Origin: JACQXM01 sp964569425
GTDB taxonomy: Bacteria; Planctomycetota; Phycisphaerae; UBA1845
Direction of reading: 5' to 3'
DNA length: 54,697 nucleotides
Assembly: GCA_964569425.1 (NCBI GenBank)
Contig: CAZMVD010000016.1
Location: 1-54,697, forward strand
How positions within the stretch are numbered: the stretch's first letter is position 1; each line of letters begins with the position of its first letter. The notes under the pieces were generated by a model. That model saw nothing but the letters and a program-made list of their open reading frames with translations. It did no database searches and had not been told where the DNA came from. The position numbers and the translations under genes are program-made. Shown in pieces: positions 17,062 through 24,483 of the stretch.

Positions 17062-17111
17062 CTATAGGTTTCCCCGCGCTGCCTGTTCGCGTTCGATGCT
17101 GACGAAGAGCG
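17062..17111 (-). repeat. hppD 3'-end repeat, copy C (part of intact hppD)
   Basis: The in-place 3' end of the complete hppD gene, encoding LFVSIEREQAARGNL and a TAG stop. Copies A and B downstream repeat it. The PIN start codon is 32 bases away. Confidence 0.9.
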
Positions 17112-18153
17112 CCTTGAAGTTGCCGATGCCGAAGCCGCGGGAGCCGTGGCGTTCGATGACCTCGAAGAACAGGGTGGGGCGATCCTGCACGGGGGCGGTG
17201 AAGATCTGGAGGAGGTAGCCGTCGTCGTCCTTGTCGATGAGGATGCCGAGGTCGCGGAGCTTGTCCCAGTCTTCGCCCACGTCGCCCACCCGCTCGCGCA
17301 TGTAATCGTAGTAGGTGTCGGGCACGCGCAGGAAGTCGATATCGCGCTTGCGCAGTTCCATCACGGTGCGGTAGATGTCGCCGGTGTTCATGGCGATGTG
17401 CTGCACGCCGGGTCCGCTGTAATAATCGAGAAACTCCTCGATCTGGCTTTTGCGCTTGCCCTCGGCCGGCTCGTTGATGGGGAACTTGCACTTGCCGGTG
17501 CCGTTCTCCATCACCTTGCTCATCAGGGCGCTGTACTCGGTGCTGATGTCCTTGTCGGTGAAGCCGCAGAGGTTGCGGAAGCCGAGCGTTTCTTCGAACC
17601 AGCGCACCCAGTAGTTCATTTCGCCGAGGTAGACGTTGGTGACCACGTGGTCGATGGCCGCCAGCCCCACGGGCGGTGAGCCGTGGGCCTCGATCGGCTT
17701 GAAACCCGGGGCAAAGGCGCCGCGGTAGTTCTTGCGCTCCACGAAGCGAAAGACGGTGTCGCCGGCGTATTTGATTTCGCCGGTGACCAGCGTGCCGTTT
17801 TCGTCCTCGGTCGCGGCGGCGGGTTTGAGGATGGTGGCGCCGCGGGCCTTGGTTTCGCGCAGGGCGGCTTCCACGTCGTTGACTTCGAGCGCGATGGCCT
17901 TCACGCCGTCGCCGTGCAGCGCGCAGTGGCGGGCGACCTCGTGGTCGGGCGAGTAGGCGGTGGTCAAGACGAAGCGCACCTTGCCCTGCTCCATGACGTA
18001 GCTGGCGCGGTCGCGGCAGCCGGTCTCCAGGCCGCGCTTGGCCAGCGGGCGGAAGCCGAAGGTCTTGTCGTAGAAGTGCGCGGCCTGTTTGGCGTTGCCG
18101 ACGTAGAACTCGATGTGGTCATAGCCCTTGATGGGCAGGAAGTCCTCGGCCAT
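17062..18153 (-). CDS. hppD: 4-hydroxyphenylpyruvate dioxygenase
   Basis: Non-haem Fe(II) enzyme turning 4-hydroxyphenylpyruvate into homogentisate in tyrosine breakdown. It has 363 residues, full length. Two vicinal-oxygen-chelate halves are seen: GYDHIEFYVGNAKQAAHFY at the N-terminus and AIDHVVTNVYLGEM mid-protein. The iron ligands are His in AIDHVV (about 168), His in VQHIAMN (about 250) and Glu in FFEVIERHGSRGFG (about 330). The ATG 18153 has AGGAG upstream at a slightly long spacing. No other homogentisate-pathway gene is near. The gene is complete, so whatever added the downstream cassettes left or restored a working 3' end. Confidence 0.96.
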   Translation of the reverse strand: MAEDFLPIKGYDHIEFYVGNAKQAAHFYDKTFGFRPLAKRGLETGCRDRASYVMEQGKVRFVLTTAYSPDHEVARHCALHGDGVKAIALEVNDVEAALRETKARGATILKPAAATEDENGTLVTGEIKYAGDTVFRFVERKNYRGAFAPGFKPIEAHGSPPVGLAAIDHVVTNVYLGEMNYWVRWFEETLGFRNLCGFTDKDISTEYSALMSKVMENGTGKCKFPINEPAEGKRKSQIEEFLDYYSGPGVQHIAMNTGDIYRTVMELRKRDIDFLRVPDTYYDYMRERVGDVGEDWDKLRDLGILIDKDDDGYLLQIFTAPVQDRPTLFFEVIERHGSRGFGIGNFKALFVSIEREQAARGNL

Positions 18154-18770
18154 GGGTGTTGGGCTCCTGTTCTTCACCGTTACTTTCCGCGCCGCCGCGG
18201 CCCGGGTGAGGCGGGAGTGTGCATGGGCGGCGCGTCCCACGGACGAAGGACATTGTATCGCGCGGGGCGGCGGAAAACCACAGGAATGCGGGCGAAAGAG
18301 GAGAACGCCGATCGAAACCGCGCGTGACGACAAGCGGTCCGTCCCAATGGAATAGACCGCTCCGTAGTTGGCGCGGTACGAGTCTCCCTTTGGCGTTCGG
18401 AATTTCGGTAGGGCGGTAGTTCGGCCGCCGTCTTCCTGACCGCTCGTTGTCACTCGCGATTCTGAACCGCGACGGCCATGGAGCGGTGAGGGCATTGGAT
18501 CAGCGCACGTCCGCGCGGGCTGAAGACCCGCGGCTCGACGGCTACGAGCCCTTCGACGCAGACGCCGACCAGCGAATCGACTTGCTTGATTTCGCCAGTC
18601 TTCCGTGGTTCCTCGCCGCTCTATGATTTGGCAGTGGGGGCTAGAACGCCGAAACGCCAAAATGCCGAAACGGTCGATCCGCAATCCGGAGTGTCTCTGG
18701 TCCGATAATATTTTGTCCGATAACTCCATGCCTCACGCATAAAATAACTGGCACGGACCTGGCACAAACG
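18154..18770. other. Intergenic region upstream of hppD
   Basis: About 600 bases before the parS cluster. It contains a hairpin of the CGCGGGCTGAAG-CCCGCG type (18514-18532) also found at 31044-31061, and a direct repeat of TCCGATAA near 18699-18722. No convincing gene. Confidence 0.5.
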
Positions 18771-18918
18771 TGTTTCACGTGAAACAAGCTTGCGCCGAAA
18801 AGTCGAAACGGCGAAGAGTCAAAGAGTCGAAACCTTCAGGTTGCGCAAGACTGTTTCACGTGAAACATTCCCAGATTAACACTCTGGTCTTTGCCATTCA
18901 CACGCACTGCGCAAGCTC

Positions 18919-19075
18919 GTTTCACGTGAAACAAGCTTGCGCTGAAAAGTCGAAACGGCGAAAAGTCAAGAAGTTGAGACTTTCGGGCCGCGCAGGGCTG
19001 TTTCGCGCGAAACATCGTTGCGCCGCGGCGGGCAGGGACGCCCGCCCGTACTGGTTATAGACCGGTGCCACAGTG
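18919..19075. repeat. Direct repeat within the parS region, copy 1
   Basis: About 157 bases nearly identical to 19158-19314 (offset 239; I count about four differences). Each unit contains one parS-type and one variant palindrome plus an inverted repeat built on GGGCAGGGACGCCC. Confidence 0.88.
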
Positions 19076-19157
19076 TCTCGCAGGACTGTTTCGCGCGAAA
19101 CACGTTTGCTGCATCGCGCCGGTTGCAAACAGGTGTCACAGTGGCTTGCGCAAGACT

Positions 19158-19314
19158 GTTTCACGTGAAACAAGCTTGCGCTGAAAAGTCGAAACGGCGA
19201 AAAGTCAAAAAGTTGAGACTTTCGGGCCGCGCAGGGCTGTTTCGCGCGAAACATCATTGCGCCGCGGCGGGCAGGGACGCCCGCCCGTACTGGTTATAAA
19301 CCGGTGCCACGGTG
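19158..19314. repeat. Direct repeat within the parS region, copy 2
   Basis: Second copy of the 157-base unit. A shorter, diverged piece (AAGCTTGCGCCGAAAAGTCG and following) also follows the first parS at 18786, so the array seems to have grown by duplication. Confidence 0.88.
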
Positions 19315-19526
19315 GCTTGCGCAAGACTGTTTCACGTGAAACATCGTTGCGCCATTTCCTTTGATCGCTTCGCGCGCCGCGCCGAGCGCGCGCCGCGGAC
19401 GATATTTCGTGCGGGGCTGCTCCGACGGCCGGTGCCGTTGGCTTGTGATGTGTTTACCTGTTGCGATTCGTGCCCTACAACTCGCCTGCGTGGGTCGGGC
19501 GACTCGGCGGGCGCGGAGCAACTTCG

Positions 19527-20924
19527 ATGGCCGGATTGACATTTCACGGCGCGGCGCAGCAGGTCACGGGTTCCATGCACCTATTGGAAGCCAACGGCAA
19601 GCTCATCGCCCTCGATTGCGGGTTGTTCCAGGGGCGGCGTGCCGAATCACGCCGCCTGAACCGTGAACACCCCGTGGACCCGCGGCGGCTGCACGCTGTG
19701 ATCGTCTCGCACGCGCACATCGATCACACCGGGCGGCTTCCGTTGCTGGTGCGCGACGGGTTCGAGGGCGTGATCCACTGCACGGCCGCCACGCGCGACC
19801 TGTGCGCGATCATGCTCGCCGATTCTGCGCACATTCAGGCGGAAGACGCGCGCTTTTTGAACAAGAAGCGCAAACCCCACGAGCCGGGGATCGAACCGCT
19901 GTACTCGGCGGACGACGCCGTGCAGGCCGTCCGCCAGATGCAAAGCTCCCCGTACCGGCGGTGGTTCAAAGTGGCCTCGGGGATTCACGCGCGGTTTTAC
20001 GAAGCCGGGCACATTCTCGGCTCGGCGGGGGTGGAGATCGAGATCAACGAGCCGGGCGGCAAGAAGACCATATTGGTCTTCACGGGCGACATCGGTCGTC
20101 CGGGCGTGCCCATTCTGCGCGACCCGGCGCCGCTGCCGGAATGCGATTACCTGATCTGCGAATCGACCTACGGCGGGCGGCGCACCGACCCGATCGCCGA
20201 CATGCGCCCGCGGCTGGCGGAGGTGGTGCGCCGCACCGCAGCGCGCGGCGGGCGGGTCATCATCCCGGCGTTCAGCGTGGGCCGCACGCAGACCATCATC
20301 TACAACCTGCGGCAGCTTTTTGACAGCGGCGAATTGGAGCGTTTGCCGGTGTACGTAGACAGCCCGCTGGCGGTCAACGCCTCGGAGATCTTCGTCGCTC
20401 ATCCCGAGTGTTATGATCGCAAGGCGACGGAGTTTGCCGCGCAGGGCGGCGGACTGCTCAACGGTCCGTCGGTGTACTTCGTGCAGCGCCGCGAGGATTC
20501 CAAGCGCATCACGCGGCGCCGCGCGCCGTGCGTGGTCATCTCCGCCAGCGGCATGTGCGAGGCGGGCCGCATCCTGCACCATCTCAAGCATGGCGTGAAG
20601 AACGAGAAGAACACCGTGCTTATCGTCGGCTTTCAGGCACAGCACACGCTGGGGCGGCGCATTGTCGAGCGCGACGAGTCCCTGCGCATCTATGGGGAAC
20701 GAGTGAAGCTTAAGGCCGAAGTGGCGGTGCTCAACGGTTTCAGCTCCCACGCCGACGCCGACGAACTTGATGCCTTTACGGCACCGTTGGCATCGCGCTG
20801 CCGGGCCGCGTTCCTGGTTCACGGCGAGCCCGATCAGGCTGAATCGCTGGCGGGGCGCATGCGGATGGCGGGGCACCGCAGGGTGGAGATTCCCGCGATG
20901 GGCAACCAATTCCCCCTAGCTTAA
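19527..20924 (+). CDS. Metallo-beta-lactamase / beta-CASP ribonuclease (RNA-processing exonuclease, CPSF73-like)
   Basis: Zn-dependent nuclease of 465 residues. The beta-lactamase core shows SHAHIDHTGRLPLL (HxHxDH motif), ALDCGLFQG, AGHILGSAGVEI and FTGDIGRPG. The beta-CASP part has ESTYGGR, IPAFSVGRTQTIIYNL (motif A-B region), VISASGMCEAGRILHHL and the C-terminal FSSHADADELDAF and LVHGEP His motifs. It resembles the Ysh1/CPSF73-type bacterial family more than RNase J, which is longer. Likely role is RNA 3'-end processing or decay. The ATG 19527 follows CGGAGC; in-frame codons back to 19461 are not family-like. The ATG lies 184 bases after the last parS site. Confidence 0.92.
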   Translation: MAGLTFHGAAQQVTGSMHLLEANGKLIALDCGLFQGRRAESRRLNREHPVDPRRLHAVIVSHAHIDHTGRLPLLVRDGFEGVIHCTAATRDLCAIMLADSAHIQAEDARFLNKKRKPHEPGIEPLYSADDAVQAVRQMQSSPYRRWFKVASGIHARFYEAGHILGSAGVEIEINEPGGKKTILVFTGDIGRPGVPILRDPAPLPECDYLICESTYGGRRTDPIADMRPRLAEVVRRTAARGGRVIIPAFSVGRTQTIIYNLRQLFDSGELERLPVYVDSPLAVNASEIFVAHPECYDRKATEFAAQGGGLLNGPSVYFVQRREDSKRITRRRAPCVVISASGMCEAGRILHHLKHGVKNEKNTVLIVGFQAQHTLGRRIVERDESLRIYGERVKLKAEVAVLNGFSSHADADELDAFTAPLASRCRAAFLVHGEPDQAESLAGRMRMAGHRRVEIPAMGNQFPLA

Positions 20925-21144
20925 TGCCTTCCGTAGATGTACGTCCTATAAATTATGAATCAGCAAGTTCGTTTCGGGTGATGGCAAGCCTAGCGCGCGT
21001 TTTCGAGACACAATGGTGCCGGCCGAGGTCGGCGTGTGAAGCCAGAGGAAACAAACGCCACTCACTCGCCAATACGCATATAAGCTATTGGAAAACAAAT
21101 GCTTATAAGTTTCTTCCTAATTCCCTTCACAGCCTGTTTAAGCG
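20925..21144. other. A/T-rich intergenic segment
   Basis: Composition is clearly less GC-rich than the surroundings. A 7-bp inverted repeat TATAAGC/GCTTATA spans 21079-21107. A 74-codon frame starting inside the upstream stop codon is not convincing. Confidence 0.5.
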
Positions 21145-21173
21145 TTGACAGCTCGATTCTCATGGACTAAAAC
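21145..21173 (+). promoter_or_regulatory. Sigma-70-type promoter
   Basis: A perfect -35 TTGACA (21145-21150), 17-base spacer, and -10 TAAAAC (21168-21173). Transcription would begin near 21180, with no start codon in good context before the terminator at 21271-21312. Confidence 0.6.
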
Positions 21174-21179
21174 GCCTTC

Positions 21180-21312
21180 ATGGCAACGCGATAGTCGGCG
21201 GTCAAATGGGCGCTAGTTGGTTCGGCGCAATGGCCGTCTCTGGTAATGCGGCTTTCCCAAGCCGTGGCGGACTTCCGGGATCGTGGAACACTGCGATCCC
21301 GGAAGTTTTTTT
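21180..21312 (+). ncRNA. Candidate small RNA or attenuating leader of pyrK
   Basis: A roughly 130-base unit bounded by the promoter above and a strong terminator. Internal hairpins include CGGCTT-TCCC-AAGCCG (about 21249-21264) and a GCGC...GCGC stem. No match by eye to SRP RNA, 6S RNA, tmRNA or common riboswitches. It may be an independent small RNA, or a regulated leader, since pyrK starts 122 bases after the terminator. Confidence 0.5.
21271..21312 (+). terminator. Strong rho-independent terminator
   Basis: A perfect 13-bp stem, ACTTCCGGGATCG (21271-21283) with CGATCCCGGAAGT (21294-21306), a 10-base loop, then a run of seven T. It is 347 bases past the end of the beta-CASP gene, so it more likely ends the small transcript that starts near 21180. 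Confidence 0.85.
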
Positions 21313-21434
21313 ACGCGAAGGTTTCGCAATCCGCGCGCACGATGACGTGCGATCTTGCCTCGGGCGGGAACAGCGTTGATTGACGCCGGCCGTTCGGGGC
21401 GACAAGCCGCTGTTTCGTTCGTAGAATCGCTTTC

Positions 21435-22445
21435 ATGCCAGTTTCTTCGCTACGGCCAACGCTTCTGCAAAGCGCGCTGGTGATCGACAATCGCCTGTTG
21501 TGTCACGCGCACTATCGATTGACGATGAGGGTCGATCGTTTTCCGGCGGCACTACCGGGGCAGTTTGTCCATTTGAATCCGCCGCAGGCGGTGCACACGC
21601 CGGCGTACCGCGCGTTCCAGTGGGAAGACCGCGCGGCGCATGACGAATGGCTGCACGACCTGCAACTTCCGTTGTTGCGCCGCGCCTACAGCATCGCGGG
21701 GCTGCGGCGCTCCGCCCAGGGAACGGAACTTGACATCATCTACCGCGTTGTCGGCGCCGGAACGCGGTGGCTGGCTACCTTGCGCAACGGGGCCGAGATC
21801 AGTGCGTTGGGGCCGCTGGGCAATGCGTTCCCGGTTCGATCGCACAAGCCCCACGCATGGCTCGTGGCCGGTGGCGTTGGTCTGCCGCCCATGTTGTGGT
21901 TGGCGGAAAGTCTGGTCGCGGCGGGGCGGCAGTCCGTTGCCTTCTGCGGCGCGCAGCGCGGCGATCTCCTTGCGCTCACGCTGGACGCCGGGGTGCCGGT
22001 CGCCCAAAGCGGGGGCGAGGCGAGCTTTTCGGCGAGGGAATTCGCCGCATTTCAAACGCCGGTGGTGTTGAGCACGGACGACGGGTCAGTCGGATTTCGC
22101 GGTCACGTCGGTCAGGCGCTGACTGCCTACTACGAAGCGGACCCGCTCCCACCTGAGCAGGTCGTGGTCTATACCTGCGGGCCGGAACGCATGATGCGTT
22201 TCGTGGCGGAATTCGCGGTTGCGCGGGGAATGGAATGTTACGTTTGCATGGAACGGTCGATGGCGTGCGGCACGGGTACGTGCCAATCGTGCGTGGCCGC
22301 CGTGCATGATCCTGCCGACGCCGCGGGCTGGCGCTATCGGCTCTGCTGCACGGATGGTCCGGTGTTCGACGCGCGGGCCATTCTCTGGGAACCCGCGGGC
22401 GGTTCGGGCGGGGGCGCCCAGCAGGTGACACAGCGAGGTTCGTAA
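21435..22445 (+). CDS. pyrK: Dihydroorotate dehydrogenase electron-transfer subunit-like flavoprotein
   Basis: FAD and [2Fe-2S] subunit that passes electrons from dihydroorotate dehydrogenase to NAD in pyrimidine synthesis. It has 336 residues, longer than the usual 250-260; the extra length is partly an insertion around residues 45-75 (HTPAYRAFQWEDRAAHDEW) and a Gly/Gln tail. Landmarks are FAD-binding RRAYSIAGLR, NAD-binding AGGVGLPPM, CGPERMM and the cluster cysteines in CMERSMACGTGTCQSC with a fourth in RLCCTDGPVF. TAGAAT lies 7 bases before the ATG, so the transcript could be nearly leaderless. Its 3' end overlaps the convergent tdk gene by 112 bases. pyrD is not adjacent. Confidence 0.88.
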   Translation: MPVSSLRPTLLQSALVIDNRLLCHAHYRLTMRVDRFPAALPGQFVHLNPPQAVHTPAYRAFQWEDRAAHDEWLHDLQLPLLRRAYSIAGLRRSAQGTELDIIYRVVGAGTRWLATLRNGAEISALGPLGNAFPVRSHKPHAWLVAGGVGLPPMLWLAESLVAAGRQSVAFCGAQRGDLLALTLDAGVPVAQSGGEASFSAREFAAFQTPVVLSTDDGSVGFRGHVGQALTAYYEADPLPPEQVVVYTCGPERMMRFVAEFAVARGMECYVCMERSMACGTGTCQSCVAAVHDPADAAGWRYRLCCTDGPVFDARAILWEPAGGSGGGAQQVTQRGS

Positions 22446-22945
22446 CTTTCGGCGCCGCCGACCAGTTGACCATCTACAATCGGGGTGAGTCGCTGCGTGC
22501 GATCGGCGGGAGCGCCGCAGCGTGCACAGATTGCTGTGCGCGGAAGCACATCATCGGTCATGCGTTTCAGTGCCGCGACCACGCGAAATGGCCGCCCCCA
22601 ACTGTCGGGCTCCAGCGCCGTGATGATCAGGCCCAGGCCGGCCCGGGCGAGTTTTTCCACCACGCTCGACAGGCCATCGCCGAAGAAATGCGCTTCGTCG
22701 ATCGCTACGACCCGAGTGGTGCGCGGTATGTGTTGCGGAATTTCCTCTGCGTTCCCCACCGCCAGCGCCGCCACCGCCAGTCCGCTGTGCGACACGATGG
22801 CATCGGCCCGGTACCGCCGATCAATGGCGTGCTTGAAGGCAGCAAACTCACCGGGACCCAATCCTTCGAGCCTTCGGATCAGTTCCGTGGTCTTGCCGCT
22901 GAACATGCAACCGCAAATCAGGGTGATATGCCCGGTGCTGCTCAT
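22334..22945 (-). CDS. tdk: Thymidine kinase
   Basis: Phosphorylates thymidine for the salvage pathway. It has 203 residues. P-loop GCMFSGKT at 12-19, catalytic VVAIDEAHFFGDG near 90, lasso-like region and zinc site: CARCGAPA and CVTCW supply the four cysteines. The last 30 or so residues (Pro/Ser-rich) are not family-like and lie over the 3' end of pyrK on the other strand. The start overlaps the stop of yggS by four bases (ATGA), so tdk is the second gene of a two-gene unit. Confidence 0.93.
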   Translation of the reverse strand: MSSTGHITLICGCMFSGKTTELIRRLEGLGPGEFAAFKHAIDRRYRADAIVSHSGLAVAALAVGNAEEIPQHIPRTTRVVAIDEAHFFGDGLSSVVEKLARAGLGLIITALEPDSWGRPFRVVAALKRMTDDVLPRTAICARCGAPADRTQRLTPIVDGQLVGGAESYEPRCVTCWAPPPEPPAGSQRMARASNTGPSVQQSR

Positions 22946-23709
22946 TCGGCCTCAACCGGTTGGGGGGCCAGTTCGATCCCCTCGTACAACGCCGACCCGA
23001 TGCGCACCAGAGTGGCCCCCGCTTCGATTCCGTATTCGAAATCGTTGGACATGCCCAGGGACAGTTCCCGGAAGTGCGGTCGCGCGATGCCCTCGCTCAA
23101 AATCTCCTCGTACAGTTCGCGCACCCGGCCGAACGTGTGGCGCAGGACGGCCGAATCCTGGGTCAGCGGGGCCATGGCCATGAGGCCGCGCAGTTGCAGA
23201 TGTTTGAGCGAGCTGATCTGCTCGGCGAGATGGGTCGTCGCGGCCACCGCCACGCCCTGCTTGGCCGCTTCGCCGGAGGCGTTGACCTCGAGCAGAATGG
23301 GGGTGACGCGCGGCAGCTTTGCCGACTGGGCGTCGATCTCCTCGGCGAGGCGGAGGCTGTCTACGGAGTGGATCAGGTCGGCAAACGGAATGACCGCGCG
23401 GACCTTGTTGCGCTGGAGGTGGCCGACAAGGTGCCAGCGGGGACGTGAAGCCTGCGGGGCGGCGTCCTCGGCCGGCCGGCGCTGCCGCCACTCTTGCCAC
23501 ATGGCGGCGCGGCGTGCGAGTTCCTGCGGGCGGCTCTCGCCCAGGTCCACCACACCCAGATCCGTGAGCGCGTGGATGTGTTCCATGCCCACGTATTTGG
23601 TGACGGCGACCAGCGTGACCGAGGTTGGTTTTCGTCCCACGCGGTCGGCGGCATCGGCGATGCGCTCCTGCACGCGCTTCAGGTTGTCGGCGAGCTTGCG
23701 CTTGAACAT
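22942..23709 (-). CDS. yggS: YggS/PROSC family PLP-binding protein
   Basis: PLP-homeostasis protein, no known catalytic reaction. It has 255 residues from ATG 23709 with a single-domain alanine-racemase fold: PLP lysine in TLVAVTKYVG (the VAVTK motif), GESRPQEL, WHLVGHLQRNK, HSVDSLRLAEEI, LLEVNASGEAAKQG, GLMAMAPL and ELSLGMSNDFEYGIEAGATLVRIGSALYEG. The length matches the family; in-frame sequence upstream to 24276 overlaps trmB on the other strand and is not coding. Divergent from trmB and coupled to tdk. Confidence 0.94.
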   Translation of the reverse strand: MFKRKLADNLKRVQERIADAADRVGRKPTSVTLVAVTKYVGMEHIHALTDLGVVDLGESRPQELARRAAMWQEWRQRRPAEDAAPQASRPRWHLVGHLQRNKVRAVIPFADLIHSVDSLRLAEEIDAQSAKLPRVTPILLEVNASGEAAKQGVAVAATTHLAEQISSLKHLQLRGLMAMAPLTQDSAVLRHTFGRVRELYEEILSEGIARPHFRELSLGMSNDFEYGIEAGATLVRIGSALYEGIELAPQPVEAE

Positions 23710-23853
23710 CCCTGGACTCTCCACGTATGGCCCCTCGCGGCCAGTATAGCGGGAACACGCCGGGCCAACTAGGATCGCGGGGTGCCCGCGCGCGGCGCGC
23801 AAGGCAGCGTCAACGATTTCGCGGTTGAAACGGCTCGACACGGTCGCCCGGTC

Positions 23854-24483
23854 ATGACTCTGACGGAACAGGACATCATCCTCGATCCTCCGGCCCCCGA
23901 TGAAGTGGTGAACCCTGCGGGTTGGTTTGCCACGCCGGGACCGTTCGAGTTGGAGATTGGATCGGGGAAGGGCGGATTCCTGCTGATGCGCGCCCGCGCC
24001 TGCCCGGAGGTGCGGCTGCTGGGCATCGAGTGGGCGAACAAGTTTTACCGCTATGCCGCCCATCGGATGGCCCGCTGGCAACTTTCCAACGTGCGTTTGA
24101 TGCGCACCGACGCGCGGGTGTTCGTGTTGCGCCATCTGCCGCCCTCGTGCGTGAGCGTGTTGCACTTGTACCACCCTGACCCCTGGCCGAAGAAGCGGCA
24201 CCACAAGCGGCGGCTGGTGCAGCCTGATTTCGTGGCGGCGGCGGTTCGCGCCTTGCGGCCGGGCGGGCGCTGGCACGTACAGTCAGACCACGAGGAGTAT
24301 TTCGCGGCGATACGGGGACTTCTCGACCCCTGCGCGGAACTGGTGGCCGTTTCGCCGGATGAACAGGCGGAGGTCTTGCCGGAGTCGTGGAAGGGCACCA
24401 ACTTCGAGATTAAGTATCGCCGGGAGGGGCGCCATATTTTTCGGGCTTCGTACGCGCGGCGCGTGAACGGGGGCGTTGCGTGA
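23854..24483 (+). CDS. trmB: tRNA (guanine-N7)-methyltransferase
   Basis: Forms m7G46 in tRNA. It has 209 residues from ATG 23854. SAM-binding LEIGSGKGGFLLMRA, LGIEWANKFYRYAAHR, the RTDAR acidic position, and the TrmB signature LYHPDPWPKKRHHKRRLVQPDF are present, with KGTNFEIKYRREGRHIFRASY at the end. A GTG at 23782 would add 24 residues and has an AGGATCGCGG stretch upstream, so the start is open. It is divergent from yggS and not coupled to a neighbour. Confidence 0.93.
   Translation: MTLTEQDIILDPPAPDEVVNPAGWFATPGPFELEIGSGKGGFLLMRARACPEVRLLGIEWANKFYRYAAHRMARWQLSNVRLMRTDARVFVLRHLPPSCVSVLHLYHPDPWPKKRHHKRRLVQPDFVAAAVRALRPGGRWHVQSDHEEYFAAIRGLLDPCAELVAVSPDEQAEVLPESWKGTNFEIKYRREGRHIFRASYARRVNGGVA

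Larger units (their letters stand above)
18771..19343. other. Cluster of eight parS-type ParB-binding palindromes (candidate centromere)
   Basis: The 16-bp chromosomal parS consensus TGTTTCACGTGAAACA occurs perfectly at 18771-18786, 18852-18867, 19157-19172 and 19328-19343, and with one mismatch (initial C) at 18918-18933. A symmetrical variant, TGTTTCGCGCGAAACA, occurs at 18999-19014, 19087-19102 and 19238-19253. Start-to-start distances are 81, 66, 81, 88, 70, 81 and 90 bases. ParB loads on such sites with CTP, spreads, and recruits ParA and SMC for chromosome segregation. The whole block is gene-free. Frames crossing it exist only because of the repeats. parA/parB are not in the window. 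Confidence 0.93.

Noticed and set aside
16568..17491. Single 307-codon minus-strand frame joining the PIN protein to sequence over hppD.
   Set aside because: The part upstream of 17047 is an Arg-rich shadow of hppD; the PIN protein starts at its own ATG.
18751..18766. A TGGCACG-N4-TGGCA sequence resembling a sigma-54 promoter.
   Set aside because: The -12 element is wrong (TGGC instead of TTGC) and no gene follows; it is just upstream of the parS cluster.
18770..19299. Repeated plus-strand frames containing FHVKQACAEKSKRR and LFRAKH.
   Set aside because: They are translations of the parS palindromes and the duplicated spacer; reading frames stay open only because the DNA repeats.
20924..21148. 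A 74-codon plus-strand frame starting in the stop codon of the beta-CASP gene.
   Set aside because: No ribosome binding site, amino-acid content not protein-like, and it spans the A/T-rich gap and ends inside a promoter -35 box.
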